From positions 1,846,659 through 1,910,658 of the forward strand of contig NZ_RCDC01000004.1 in the NCBI RefSeq assembly GCF_003651185.1: a stretch of DNA of 64,000 nt. The letters run 5' to 3'. Shown piece by piece: positions 46,698-56,037 of the stretch; the stretch's first letter is position 1; the number at the start of each line of letters is the position of its first letter. The notes under the pieces are model-generated. The model saw only the letters and a list, made by a program, of their open reading frames with translations, ran no database searches and had not been told where the DNA came from. Source of the stretch: Stenotrophomonas rhizophila. GTDB taxonomy: Bacteria; Pseudomonadota; Gammaproteobacteria; Xanthomonadales; Xanthomonadaceae. A program made the translations under genes and the position numbers.

Positions 46698-47726
46698 GTG
46701 ACCAACGCCGCCCACGCTGTTCCGGCCCATGCCCCGCCCGCCGCGACGCCGCCGTTCCTGGCCGCCGACGTGGGTGGCACGCATGTCCGGGTTGGCCGGG
46801 TCCAGGCCAGCGCCGATCCGGCCCATCCGGTGGAGCTGCTGGACTACCGCAAGTTCCGCAATGCGGATTACGCCGGCCTCAGCGCGATCCTGTCCGACTT
46901 CCTGGCCGATGGCCCGCGCCCGACGCATTGCGTGGTCGCCACCGCCGGCTATGCCCGCGACGACGGCACGGTGATCACCGCCAACCTGCCCTGGCCGTTG
47001 TCGGCACGGCAGATCGAGCGCGATGTCGGCCTGGACCAGGTGTACATCGTCAATGACTTCGAGGCCGTGGCCTATGCCGCCGCCCAGGTCGATGCCAGCG
47101 GCGTGCTGCAGCTGACCGGCCCGGCCACCGCCCCGCGCGGCCCGACCCTGGTGGTCGGCCCCGGCACCGGCCTCGGCGCGGCGGTGTGGATCCCGACCCC
47201 GCACGGCGCCGTCGTGCTGGCGACCGAAGCCGGCCAGCCGACCCTGGCCACCACCACCGAACTGGAGATGGCGATCGTGCGGCAGATGCTGCGCGACCGG
47301 TCGCATGTCTCGGTCGAGCAGGCGCTGTCCGGCCCCGGCCTGATGAATCTGTATCGCGCCCTGTGTGCGTTGAGCGGCCAATCGCCAGCGCTGACCACCC
47401 CCGATGCGATCACCGCCGCCGCCATGGCCGACCAGGACCCGCTCGCGCGGCAGAGCCTGGATGTGTTCTGCGGCCTGCTCGGCAGCACCATCGGGGACAT
47501 GGCGCTGCAGTACGGCGTCACCGGCGGTGTCTACCTGGCCGGCGGCATCCTGCCGCAGATCCGCGACTTTCTGTTGAACAGCACCTTCGTCGAGCGGTAC
47601 CTCAACAAGGGCCCGATGCGCGAGGCGCTGGAACGTATTCCCGTGAAGGTGGTCGAGCACGGGCAGCTGGGCGTCATCGGCGCTGCCAGCTGGTACCTGG
47701 GCCATAGGGACCACCCGACCGCCTGA
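46698..47726 (+). CDS. glk: Glucokinase-family sugar kinase of the nag locus
   Basis: This 342-residue ATP-dependent hexose kinase of the Glk family has the phosphate motif FLAADVGGTHVRVG, the catalytic Asp in YIVNDFEAVAYAA, the ATP motif VVGPGTGLGAA and the C-terminal GGVYLAGGILPQ. In this locus it most likely phosphorylates GlcNAc delivered by NagP, and possibly glucose or glucosamine. The frame is open far upstream through the NagR-like operator, so I chose the GTG at 46698, which has GGAG five bases before it. It heads the plus-strand arm of the locus. Confidence 0.92.
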   Translation: MTNAAHAVPAHAPPAATPPFLAADVGGTHVRVGRVQASADPAHPVELLDYRKFRNADYAGLSAILSDFLADGPRPTHCVVATAGYARDDGTVITANLPWPLSARQIERDVGLDQVYIVNDFEAVAYAAAQVDASGVLQLTGPATAPRGPTLVVGPGTGLGAAVWIPTPHGAVVLATEAGQPTLATTTELEMAIVRQMLRDRSHVSVEQALSGPGLMNLYRALCALSGQSPALTTPDAITAAAMADQDPLARQSLDVFCGLLGSTIGDMALQYGVTGGVYLAGGILPQIRDFLLNSTFVERYLNKGPMREALERIPVKVVEHGQLGVIGAASWYLGHRDHPTA

Positions 47727-47862
47727 CGGCGCGCCGGGAAAGGCATTACGTAGTACGCAGCACCCATGGCACGCCCCGGTTTAGGGCGCGCGGAAAAGTC
47801 GTACCAGACGCAAGAAGACACGCCGTCGCCGGCGAACCATCGGATTGATGAGGAGAGACATC

Positions 47863-50493
47863 ATGAACCATCGCAAGAGTCTGCTTTCGGCAGCCATTTT
47901 CAGCTGTCTGGTGTTCGGCGCGCAGGCGCAGGAAACCTCCAGTACCCCCACCGACCTGGACACCGTCAGCGTCGTCGGCATCCGCGCCAGCCTCGAAAAG
48001 TCGCTGGATACCAAGCGCAACAACGTGACCATTTCCGAGGCGATCACCGCCGAGGACATCGGCAAGTTCCCCAGTACGAACGTTGCAGAAGCGCTGTCTC
48101 AGCTGCCCGGCATCTCGCTGGACCGCCGCTTCGGCCAGGGTGAGCGCGTCAGCATCGACGGCACCGACCCCAGCCTCAACCTGTCCTTCCTGGACGGCCA
48201 CCCGGTCGCCCAGGCGATCTGGCTGTACGGCGAGCAGCCCAACCGCGGCTTCGATTACACCCTGCTGTCGCCGCTGATCCTGGGTCGCATGGAAGTCATC
48301 AAGTCCTCCGAAGCGCGCCTGACTGAAGGCAGCCTGGGCGGCACCATCCTGATGCACACCCGCCAGCCACTGGACATGCGCGCCAACGAAGTGGCCGCTT
48401 CCGTGGGCTACAGCTACAGCGACCAGGCCAGCAAGGGCAAGCCGAACGCCTCGGCCATCTACAGCTGGAAGAATGACGAAGAAACCTTCGGCATCAACGT
48501 GGCCGCGCAGCACTATGAAGAGCGCGTGGACCGTCAGGGCATAGAAGTGTTTGGTTACGCCAAGGCGTCCACCTTCACCAACGCGTCGGGCGTGGACCCG
48601 AATGCGGACGTGCCCAATTCGGTCAACGCGGCGTGGTTCCAGCAGGACCGCAAGCGCGACAGCGCCGTGGTCAATCTGCAGTTCAAGCCGACCGACGAAC
48701 TCGAGTTCAACCTGAGCGGCCTGTACATCAAGGAGAACTTCGACAACTACAACCAGTCGATGTACTCCTTCCTGACGTGGAATCCCGGCACCGTAGGTGC
48801 GGTGAACCAGCTCGGCGACGTGCGCAACGGGGTGGTCACCAGCGGTCACTCCAACGCCAGCGCGACGGCCAACAGCGGCACGGTGATCTACGACAACAAC
48901 GTGCGCGAATCCGAAGTGACCACCAAGGGCCTGGACCTTCGCGGTGCCTGGAAGGGTGAAGGCTGGGGTATCAGCGGCCAGGCTGGCCAGAGCAAGTCCG
49001 AAAACAAGGATCTGGCCCAGTACTTCATCGAACCGTTCTACAACGGTGGCTTCAGCTGGAACCTGGACAAGGGCATCACCTTCGACAACCCCGATGCCGC
49101 CCGCAATCCGGCCAACTGGGGCTCGGCCGGCGGCTGGTTCGGCAACAACGGCATCTTCTCCACCGACAGCAAGGACACCTACGCACAGCTGGACTTCAAT
49201 GTGCAGTTCGACAGCATCTTCAACCAGCTGCAGTTCGGCGTTCGCCACGGCAAGCACGAAGAGAGCTTCGATCTGAACGTGTATGGCGGCGTGCGTCCGG
49301 GCACCCTGGCCGACGTCGGCACCATCGGTCTGACCGACATCCAGGGCTTCGCCGATGGCCAGGGCCGTCATATCCAGGCCGGCCGCGACAACGTGCTGAA
49401 CTGGGTCAAGGGCAGCCCGCTGGACTTCGCCAACCCGGATCCGGCCAGCTATCTCAACAACAGCTGGGCGCTGGAGCAGACCAACAATGCCGCCTATGCG
49501 CAGTTGAACTTCTCCAATGGCCCGGTACGCGGCAACGTCGGTGTGCGCTACGTGGATTCCAAGACGGCCGGCAGCGGCTTCGTCTACGGCGGTACCCCCA
49601 CCCTGACCGATCTGGACAGCAAGTGGCAGACCCAGACCAAGAAGGAAGACTTCCTGCTGCCCTCGGTCAACCTGGTCTACGACACCGACAGCGACTGGGT
49701 GTTCCGCTTCGGCGCCAGCAAGGTCATCGCGTGGGCGCCGTACAACCAGATGGTGAACAACACCTTCCTCAACGACACCACCCTGACCGGCAGTGGCGGC
49801 AACGCGGCCCTGTCGCCGTATGAGTCCTGGAACTACAACCTGTCGGCCGAGTACTACTTCGCTCCGCAATCGGTGGTGGCCTGGTCGCTGTTCTACAAGA
49901 AGATCGACAACTACATCGATACCAGCGCCGTCACCGAGCGCCAGTACAACTCGATCCGCGATACCTCGCCGGCCACCTGGGCCAACGTCGTGGGCACCAA
50001 CGGCTGTGCGGCCGACGGCTATTGCGACTACAGCATCCAGCGTCCGCGCAATGCCGGCAGCGGTCACGTCAAGGGCTTCAACCTCAGCTACCAGCAGCCC
50101 TTCGGCGAAAGCGGCTTCGGCCTGACCGCCAACTACACCTACGCCAACGGCGAAAACAATTCCGGTGATGCGCTGCCCTACCAGTCGCGCAACTCGGTTG
50201 CGTTCAGCCCGTACTACGAAAAGGGTCCGATCAACGCCCGCCTGACCTACAACTGGCGTGACAGCTACCTGGCCGGCGGCTACGTCGCAGGCTCGGCACC
50301 GGCCAGCGTGGACGACTACGCCGAGCTGGGCGCCAGCTTCGGCTACACCTTCAACGAGAACTGGTCGGTCACCGTGGACGCCCAGAACCTGCTCGATGAA
50401 GAGTACTTCCAGTACCTTGGCGACAAGGATCACCTGGCCTCGCGTTACAAGAGCGGCCGCCGCTACATGGCCACCCTGCACTTCAAGTTCTGA
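47863..50493 (+). CDS. TonB-dependent receptor of the GlcNAc locus
   Basis: This is an 876-residue outer-membrane receptor of the Xanthomonas/Caulobacter carbohydrate type. The signal peptide is SAAIFSCLVFGAQAQ. Plug motifs include VVGIRASLEKSLDTKRN, ITAEDIGKFPSTNVAEALSQ and LPGISLDRRFGQGERVSIDG. The barrel ends in MATLHFKF. GAGGAGAG precedes the ATG at 47863. From its place between the sugar kinase and the hexosaminidase, it probably imports chitooligosaccharides or GlcNAc across the outer membrane. A strong terminator follows. Confidence 0.95.
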   Translation: MNHRKSLLSAAIFSCLVFGAQAQETSSTPTDLDTVSVVGIRASLEKSLDTKRNNVTISEAITAEDIGKFPSTNVAEALSQLPGISLDRRFGQGERVSIDGTDPSLNLSFLDGHPVAQAIWLYGEQPNRGFDYTLLSPLILGRMEVIKSSEARLTEGSLGGTILMHTRQPLDMRANEVAASVGYSYSDQASKGKPNASAIYSWKNDEETFGINVAAQHYEERVDRQGIEVFGYAKASTFTNASGVDPNADVPNSVNAAWFQQDRKRDSAVVNLQFKPTDELEFNLSGLYIKENFDNYNQSMYSFLTWNPGTVGAVNQLGDVRNGVVTSGHSNASATANSGTVIYDNNVRESEVTTKGLDLRGAWKGEGWGISGQAGQSKSENKDLAQYFIEPFYNGGFSWNLDKGITFDNPDAARNPANWGSAGGWFGNNGIFSTDSKDTYAQLDFNVQFDSIFNQLQFGVRHGKHEESFDLNVYGGVRPGTLADVGTIGLTDIQGFADGQGRHIQAGRDNVLNWVKGSPLDFANPDPASYLNNSWALEQTNNAAYAQLNFSNGPVRGNVGVRYVDSKTAGSGFVYGGTPTLTDLDSKWQTQTKKEDFLLPSVNLVYDTDSDWVFRFGASKVIAWAPYNQMVNNTFLNDTTLTGSGGNAALSPYESWNYNLSAEYYFAPQSVVAWSLFYKKIDNYIDTSAVTERQYNSIRDTSPATWANVVGTNGCAADGYCDYSIQRPRNAGSGHVKGFNLSYQQPFGESGFGLTANYTYANGENNSGDALPYQSRNSVAFSPYYEKGPINARLTYNWRDSYLAGGYVAGSAPASVDDYAELGASFGYTFNENWSVTVDAQNLLDEEYFQYLGDKDHLASRYKSGRRYMATLHFKF

Positions 50494-50520
50494 TCGCCTT
50501 GGCACTATGCTGAATGCCTG

Positions 50521-50549
50521 AAACGGGCCCGGATTTCCGGGCCCGTTTT
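50521..50549 (+). terminator. Rho-independent terminator after the nag TonB receptor
   Basis: A perfect 12-bp stem, AAACGGGCCCGG/CCGGGCCCGTTT with loop ATTT, has its T run forming the end of the stem. It separates the receptor gene from hex and may lower hex expression relative to the receptor. Confidence 0.9.
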
Positions 50550-50587
50550 CACAGGTGGAACCCGATTCGCTACAAAGGAATGACCCG

Positions 50588-52924
50588 ATGCACACCCGCA
50601 CCCGTCGTACCTCGCTGTCGCTGCTGTCCTTCGCACTGGCACTCTCCCTCGCACCGCTGGCCCAGGCCGCCGACGCACAGGCACCGGCTGGCCCGAAGGC
50701 CCTGCCCGGTTCGCTGATGCTGATCCCCGCGCCCGCCAGGGTCGATCGCATCGACGGGGCCGGCTACACCGTGACCACCGCCACCCCTGTGCATGCACAG
50801 GGCCAGGCCGCCGCCCGCGTGGCTGCACAGTTCGCCACCCTGCTGCGCGACAGCGGTGGCCCGGCGGTAACGGTCAGCGAAGGACGCGGCAAGGACGGCA
50901 TCCGCTTCGTGCTCGACGCCACGCTCAAGACCGGTGCCGAAGGCTACCAGCTGCGTTCGGACGCGCGTGGCGCTACCGTGCAGGCCGCCACCGAGGCCGG
51001 TCTGTTCTACGGTGCGGCAACGCTCTCGCAGCTGCTCACCGGCGGCAGCGATGGCACGCTTCCGGCGCTGCGCATCGATGATGCGCCCCGTTTCAGCTGG
51101 CGCGGCCTGATGCTCGATTCGGCCCGCCACTTCCAGAGCCTGGATGAGATCAAGCAGGTCCTCGATGCGATGGCCGAGCAGAAGCTCAACACCTTCCATT
51201 GGCACCTCACCGATGACCAGGGCTGGCGCATGGAGATCAAGCGCTACCCGAAACTGACCGGCGTCGGCAGCTGCCGCATTCCGGCCGGCGACGGTGGCCG
51301 CGATCCGGTCACCGGCGCCGAGCGTCCCTACTGCGGGTTCTACACCCAGGAACAGATCCGCGAGGTGATCGCGTATGCCGCCGCGCGCCATATCCAGGTG
51401 ATCCCGGAGATCGACGTGCCCGGTCACGCTACCGCGGCGATCGCGGCCTATCCGGAGCTCGGCACGATCGACACCCCGCTCAAGCCGCTGAGCGAATGGG
51501 GCGTGTTCCCGAACCTGTTCAACACGGAAGACAGCACCCTCGAATTCCTTGAGAACGTGCTGGAAGAAGTCATCGCGTTGTTCCCGGCCAAGTACGTGCA
51601 CGTCGGTGGCGACGAAGCGGTCAAGGACCAGTGGGAAGCCTCCGCGCGGGTGCAGGCGCGCATGCGCGAAGTGGGCGCCGGCGATGAGATGGAAATGCAG
51701 AGCCACATCATCAAGCGCCTGGAGACCTTCCTGGAACACCACGACCGGCGCCTGATCGGCTGGGATGAAATCCTCGAGGGCGGCCTGCCGCCGGAAGCCA
51801 CGGTGATGTCCTGGCGCGGCACCGAAGGCGGCCTCAAGGCCGCCAGCGAGGGCCACGACGTGGTCATGTCGCCGGTGACCGACATGTACATGGACTACCT
51901 GCAGACCAACTCGGAGAACGAGCCGCCGGGCCGCCCGGCGACGATTCCGCTGGCCCGCGTGTACGGCTTCGAGCCGGTGCCGGACGCGCTGGCCAAGGAC
52001 AAGCAGCACCACATCCTCGGCCTGCAGGCCAACATGTTCACCGAGCACACGCGCAGCTACGCGCGCCTGCAGCACAACCTGTTCCCGCGCTTGGCCGCGG
52101 TGGCCGAGACCGGCTGGTCGCCGCGCGAGCGCCGCGACTATGCGGATTTCCTGGCGCGTCTGCCGGCGCAGCTGAAGCGTTACCAGGCGATGGGCATCGC
52201 GTATGCGCAGACGCCATTCCAGGTGGAACTGGACAGCACGGACGACCGCGCCGCCGGCACCGCGACGCTGGCCCTGCGCACCCCGCTCGGTTACGACATC
52301 CACTACAGCGTGGACGGCAGCGCGGTCACCGCGCAGTCACCGCGCTACACCGCCCCGCTGCAGCAGCCGCTGCCGGTGGCACTGCAGGCGGCGACGTTCT
52401 TCAACGGCGAGGCGTTGGCCAAGGCGGCCAGCCGCTTCGACATCACCGCCGGGTCGCTGCTGTCGCGGACCGACGAACATCTCGCGCAGTGCCCGGGCGA
52501 AGGCCAGCTGCTGCTGCGCCTGGAAGACGACGGCCCGGCCGATGGCGAGCGCGCGATCTTCAACGTGGACATCTTCAACCCGTGCTGGTTGTGGAAGGAC
52601 GCGGATGTGGATGGCATCGCCACGCTCCGCATCCGCGCCGGACAGATCCCGTACTACTTCCAGCTGGCCCACGACGAGCCGAACCGCCGCTTCGCGCCCA
52701 AGCGCAGCGCGCATGGGGAAATGGACATCCTCGGCGGCCAGTGCGATGGCAAGCCGCTGGCCAGCGTGGCACTGCCGGCCGCGCCGGGCGCCGATGGGTT
52801 CATCACGCTGGAGGCGGCGCTGCCGCGCTCGCTCAAGGGCACGCAGAATCTGTGCGTGCGCTTCACCGGTGATACCCGGCCGACCATGTGGGTGCTGGAT
52901 GAGATGACGCTGTTGCCGCGGTAA
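50588..52924 (+). CDS. hex: Beta-N-acetylhexosaminidase (GH20)
   Basis: This 778-residue exported enzyme releases terminal GlcNAc from chitooligosaccharides and related glycans. The signal peptide is LLSFALALSLAPLAQA. A GH20b-like domain is followed by the catalytic barrel with RGLMLDSARHFQ, FHWHLTDDQGWRMEIKRYP and VIPEIDVPGHATAAIA. The catalytic pair Asp342-Glu343 is in YVHVGGDEAVKDQW. The C-terminal part from about residue 560 includes a chitobiase-like Fn3-type domain. The ATG at 50588 defines the signal peptide. It supplies substrate for the receptor and NagP. It lies after a terminator and so may have its own promoter. Confidence 0.95.
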   Translation: MHTRTRRTSLSLLSFALALSLAPLAQAADAQAPAGPKALPGSLMLIPAPARVDRIDGAGYTVTTATPVHAQGQAAARVAAQFATLLRDSGGPAVTVSEGRGKDGIRFVLDATLKTGAEGYQLRSDARGATVQAATEAGLFYGAATLSQLLTGGSDGTLPALRIDDAPRFSWRGLMLDSARHFQSLDEIKQVLDAMAEQKLNTFHWHLTDDQGWRMEIKRYPKLTGVGSCRIPAGDGGRDPVTGAERPYCGFYTQEQIREVIAYAAARHIQVIPEIDVPGHATAAIAAYPELGTIDTPLKPLSEWGVFPNLFNTEDSTLEFLENVLEEVIALFPAKYVHVGGDEAVKDQWEASARVQARMREVGAGDEMEMQSHIIKRLETFLEHHDRRLIGWDEILEGGLPPEATVMSWRGTEGGLKAASEGHDVVMSPVTDMYMDYLQTNSENEPPGRPATIPLARVYGFEPVPDALAKDKQHHILGLQANMFTEHTRSYARLQHNLFPRLAAVAETGWSPRERRDYADFLARLPAQLKRYQAMGIAYAQTPFQVELDSTDDRAAGTATLALRTPLGYDIHYSVDGSAVTAQSPRYTAPLQQPLPVALQAATFFNGEALAKAASRFDITAGSLLSRTDEHLAQCPGEGQLLLRLEDDGPADGERAIFNVDIFNPCWLWKDADVDGIATLRIRAGQIPYYFQLAHDEPNRRFAPKRSAHGEMDILGGQCDGKPLASVALPAAPGADGFITLEAALPRSLKGTQNLCVRFTGDTRPTMWVLDEMTLLPR

Positions 52925-52937
52925 TCGGGGCACCGGG

Positions 52938-52958
52938 GTGCCGGCCAGCGGCCGGCAC
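52938..52958. repeat. SMAG-like palindrome after hex
   Basis: GTGCCGGCC-AGC-GGCCGGCAC is a perfect 9-bp palindrome with the SMAG core but without GTAG. It lies between the convergent hex and VanZ-like genes. Confidence 0.75.
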
Positions 52959-52989
52959 TCCCCGTCTTGGGTCGCCGGCGTCACACGCA

Positions 52990-53379
52990 TCAACCGCGCA
53001 GGCGCACCAGCAGATCGCGCAACGGGGTGAACACGATCGCCATGCCGGCCAGCACGCCGACGCTGTTGGCCAGCGCGTCCATCGGGTCGGCCATGCGGTT
53101 GACGGTCAAGGCGCCCTGGGCGAACTCGATGCCGATGCCCAGCGTGACCAGGCCGAGCGCGGCCCAGACCAGGGCCGCGCGACGCTGGTAGATCTGCACG
53201 GCGGATGCGGCCAGCAGAAAATACGCGAGGAAGTGCTCGACCTTGTCGCTGTTTTCCGGCAACGGGATCGGCGGCGGCGGGATCAGGCAGACCACGATCG
53301 TGCCCAGCACCGCCAGCCACCACAGCGCCAGCCAGAACCGTGGCCAGCGCAGCGGTTTAAGCACGGGTGTCGCCGCCAC
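52990..53379 (-). CDS. VanZ-like membrane protein
   Basis: This 129-residue protein has about four membrane segments. It carries the VanZ-family pattern DKVEHFLAYFLLAASA, GIGIEFAQGAL and MADPMDALANSVGVLAG. The function is unknown in most bacteria; the name comes from a teicoplanin-resistance cluster, which is not implied here. The GTG start lies one base beyond the stop codon of the upstream methyltransferase gene. The two are therefore tightly coupled. Confidence 0.85.
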   Translation of the reverse strand: MAATPVLKPLRWPRFWLALWWLAVLGTIVVCLIPPPPIPLPENSDKVEHFLAYFLLAASAVQIYQRRAALVWAALGLVTLGIGIEFAQGALTVNRMADPMDALANSVGVLAGMAIVFTPLRDLLVRLRG

Positions 53380-53380
53380 C

Positions 53381-54565
53381 TTACAGACGCCAGGTCAGAT
53401 CGCCGAGTTCGAAGGCGGGTTCGAAATCGACATCGCGCTGGAAGCCCATCACCTGGAAGCGCTCGCCCATCTCGGTCGGCAGCGTCAGCTTTTTCACCTG
53501 ATCGCGCAGGCGTACGCGGCCGATCTCGTCGGTGCGCGCGTCGGCTTTCTCCAGCAGCGTATCCAGCCCGTTCCCGAGCAGGAAACTGGCCTGCGTGCAG
53601 TAACCGGCCAGTTCGAATCCGGCCCCGGTGCCCGACTCGGCCAACGCGGTGAAATCCACCGAGGCGGTCAGGTCCTGCAGGCCCGGCCAGCGGTACAGAT
53701 CGTTGTGCACGTGGTGGCGATAGAACGCGCGCACCGTGCCGTCGTCGCGGTCGTCCTGGTAATACTCGTTGCGCGGGTAGCCGTAATCGACGAACAGCAT
53801 CGCGCCGCGCCTCAGGCCGCCGGCGATCGCCTGGATCCAGTACGGCAGCTGCGGCAGCAGTTCGGAACGGTACCCATCGGCGAAGGGCTTCTGACGGTAG
53901 TGCTCCACATGCCGCACCGCCGCGGTGAGCATCGCATCGGCCGGCTGCGCGCCGCGCACGAAGGCGCCCTGCGCATCCAGCTCGACGGTTTCCTCGTAGA
54001 CCATGCCATCGCGCGCGAGGAAGCGCGGCGTCGGCAAGGCATCGATCACTTCATTGGCAAACACCATGCCGTCCCAGTCGTCATCGAACGGGCCGTCCAG
54101 CCATTCCACCAGGGCGAACACCGGCGGGATCAGCGCCATTTCCAGGCGCTCGCGCTGGCGCTCGCGCAGGTCCGCGCTGGGCTCCAGGATCGCGTAGCGT
54201 TCAGGCAGTGCATCCAGTTCCAACATGCGCTTGAGCAGCACTTCGGCGAACGCGCCGCTGCCGCCACCGACTTCCATGAAACGCGCTTCCGGGCCGAGCT
54301 GCTGCATTATCGGGGCGATCGCATTGGCCAGGGTCGCGGCGAACAGCGCGCCGATCTCCGGCGAGGTGGTGAAATCGCCGGCGGCACCGAACTTGCTCGC
54401 GCCGGCGCTGTAATAGCCCCAACCGGGGGTATACAGGCTCAGCTCCATGAAACGGGAGAACGGCATCGCGCCGCCGTTGGCGAGGATTTCAGCACGCAGC
54501 GCCGCAGCCAGCTCGTCGCTGTGGGCCAGGGCGTCGGATTCGGGGGTGGGCAGTGGGGAATGCAT
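53381..54565 (-). CDS. MidA/NDUFAF7-family SAM-dependent methyltransferase
   Basis: This is a 394-residue class I methyltransferase of the family of human NDUFAF7, which methylates an arginine of a complex I subunit. Marks are GWGYYSAGASKFGAAGDF, TSPEIGALFA, the SAM motif FMEVGGGSGAFAEVLLK and FANEVIDALPTPRF. The bacterial target is unknown. The ATG at 54565 was chosen over an alternative 11 codons upstream. It is divergent from the pteridine-reductase-like gene and coupled to the VanZ-like gene downstream. Confidence 0.92.
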   Translation of the reverse strand: MHSPLPTPESDALAHSDELAAALRAEILANGGAMPFSRFMELSLYTPGWGYYSAGASKFGAAGDFTTSPEIGALFAATLANAIAPIMQQLGPEARFMEVGGGSGAFAEVLLKRMLELDALPERYAILEPSADLRERQRERLEMALIPPVFALVEWLDGPFDDDWDGMVFANEVIDALPTPRFLARDGMVYEETVELDAQGAFVRGAQPADAMLTAAVRHVEHYRQKPFADGYRSELLPQLPYWIQAIAGGLRRGAMLFVDYGYPRNEYYQDDRDDGTVRAFYRHHVHNDLYRWPGLQDLTASVDFTALAESGTGAGFELAGYCTQASFLLGNGLDTLLEKADARTDEIGRVRLRDQVKKLTLPTEMGERFQVMGFQRDVDFEPAFELGDLTWRL

Positions 54566-54621
54566 GGCGCGGGCGATTGCGGTGACAATGCACAGCATAG
54601 CCTGAGCAGGGAGTACCCCCG

Positions 54622-55359
54622 ATGACCGATACCGCGCCCGTGGCGCTGATCACCGGCAGCGCGCGCCGGATCGGCGCGGCCATCGCCCGCCAGTTCCACG
54701 CCTGTGGCTGGTCGGTGGTGCTGCATGCCCACACCTCCACCACCGAGCTGCAGCAGATGGCCTTCGACATGGACATGCTGCGGCCGGGCAGCGTGCTGGC
54801 CCTGCAGGCGGATCTGCGCGATGCCGATGCCCTGCCCGACCTGATCGACCAGACCGTGGCCCAGTTCGGCCGGCTGGACACGCTGGTCAACAACGCCTCC
54901 AACTTCTACCCCACCCTGCTCGGCCAGATCACCGCCGCGCAGTGGGACGACCTGTTCGCGGTCAATGCGCGCGCGCCGCTGCTGCTGGCCCAGGCCGCCG
55001 CGCCGCACCTGCGCCGCCAGCAGGGCAGCATCGTCAACCTGACCGATCTGCACGGCACCCAGCCGATGCGCGACCACCCGGTGTACGCGGCCGCCAAGGC
55101 AGCCCTGGAAATGGTCACCCGCTCACTGGCGCTGGAGCTGGCGCCCAAGATACGGGTCAACGCGGTCGCCCCTGGGGCCATCCTGTGGCCGGAACAGGGC
55201 AAGGACGATTTCGCCCGGCAGGCGCTGCTGGCGCGCACGCCGCTGGCCCGCACCGGCACGGTGGAGGAGATCGCCGAGGCGGTGTACTGGCTGGCCACCG
55301 AGGCCGCGTTCGTCACCGGGCACACGCTGCGCGTGGATGGCGGGCGGACGTTGTCGTAA
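54622..55359 (+). CDS. Pteridine reductase-like short-chain dehydrogenase
   Basis: This 245-residue SDR enzyme has the cofactor motif ITGSARRIGAAIAR. The Arg-rich TGxxRRIG version is typical of NADPH-dependent pteridine reductases and FolM. NNASNFYPTLLGQ follows, then the active-site Tyr/Lys in YAAAKAALEM and NAVAPGAILWP. It probably reduces dihydrobiopterin, dihydromonapterin or dihydrofolate. folK lies just downstream on the other strand, giving two pterin-related genes side by side. Confidence 0.9.
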   Translation: MTDTAPVALITGSARRIGAAIARQFHACGWSVVLHAHTSTTELQQMAFDMDMLRPGSVLALQADLRDADALPDLIDQTVAQFGRLDTLVNNASNFYPTLLGQITAAQWDDLFAVNARAPLLLAQAAAPHLRRQQGSIVNLTDLHGTQPMRDHPVYAAAKAALEMVTRSLALELAPKIRVNAVAPGAILWPEQGKDDFARQALLARTPLARTGTVEEIAEAVYWLATEAAFVTGHTLRVDGGRTLS

Positions 55360-55378
55360 ACGCCGATTGCCCCGCCCG

Positions 55379-55446
55379 GTAGTGCCGGCCGCTGGCCGGC
55401 TCCGCATGAACCGAGCGTGGGCGCAGTGCCGGCCAGCAGCCGGCAC
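55379..55446. repeat. Two SMAG/REP elements between folM-like and folK genes
   Basis: A GTAG-initiated copy (55379-55400, GTAGTGCCGGCCGCTGGCCG continuing GC) and an inverted copy (55426-55446, GTGCCGGCC then AGC-AGCCGGCAC) have 25 bases between them. They lie in the convergent intergenic space. Confidence 0.85.
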
Positions 55447-55461
55447 CCCCCGGTGCATCGA

Positions 55462-55953
55462 TCAGCCGGGCAGCAGGTCCATCGTGTCGAACGGCTCGCC
55501 GAACTGCCGATGCGCGCGCCACAGCGCCTCCAGGGTCAGTCCGCTGACCGGATCGCGGAAGTCCGGGGCGATGTCGGCCAGCGGCTTGAGCACGAAGGCG
55601 TGCCTGAGCTCCGGGCGCGGGATGCGCAGGTGGCCGGGGCCTTCCACGATCAGGTCGCCGTAGAACACCACATCGATATCCAGGGTGCGGTCGCTGAAGC
55701 GCGGGCCGCTGCGGTCGCGGCCGTGGGCATCTTCCAGCGCGTGCAGCCAGTCATCCAGCGTCTGCAGCGGCAGCTCGGTCTCGATCGCCACGGCGTTGTT
55801 GAGGAAGTCCGGGCCGTCGAAGCCGACCGCGGCAGTGCGGTAGGCCGGCGATACCGCGATCGCGCCGAAACGCGCGCGCAGCGCCTCCACCGCGGCGTGA
55901 AGGTGCTGTTGCGGCTGCAGGTTGCTGCCCAGGCTCAGGAGCGCAGTGGTCAT
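55462..55953 (-). CDS. folK: 2-amino-4-hydroxy-6-hydroxymethyldihydropteridine pyrophosphokinase
   Basis: This 163-residue HPPK transfers pyrophosphate from ATP to 6-hydroxymethyl-7,8-dihydropterin in folate synthesis. Motifs are the N-terminal LLSLGSNLQP, AVGFDGPDFLNNAV and the signature RSGPRFSDRTLDIDVVFYG, followed by IPRPELRHAFVLKPL. The ATG at 55953 gives the family N-terminus. It is convergent with the pteridine-reductase-like gene and divergent from the Anbu gene. Confidence 0.96.
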   Translation of the reverse strand: MTTALLSLGSNLQPQQHLHAAVEALRARFGAIAVSPAYRTAAVGFDGPDFLNNAVAIETELPLQTLDDWLHALEDAHGRDRSGPRFSDRTLDIDVVFYGDLIVEGPGHLRIPRPELRHAFVLKPLADIAPDFRDPVSGLTLEALWRAHRQFGEPFDTMDLLPG

Positions 55954-56037
55954 GGTATTCAGCGTACGTGGGGCGATTCCACACGGGGGCAACATGCCCA
56001 GCGCATAGAATCGGGGTGCACATCATAGGACACCGAC

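Noticed and set aside
47746..50751. A 1,001-codon open frame on the minus strand opposite the nag TonB receptor
   Set aside because: The plus-strand frame has a signal peptide, plug and barrel; the opposite frame is a by-product of high GC at third positions.
52990..53379. VanZ similarity as glycopeptide resistance
   Set aside because: There are no other van genes, and VanZ-like proteins are common in bacteria without this role.
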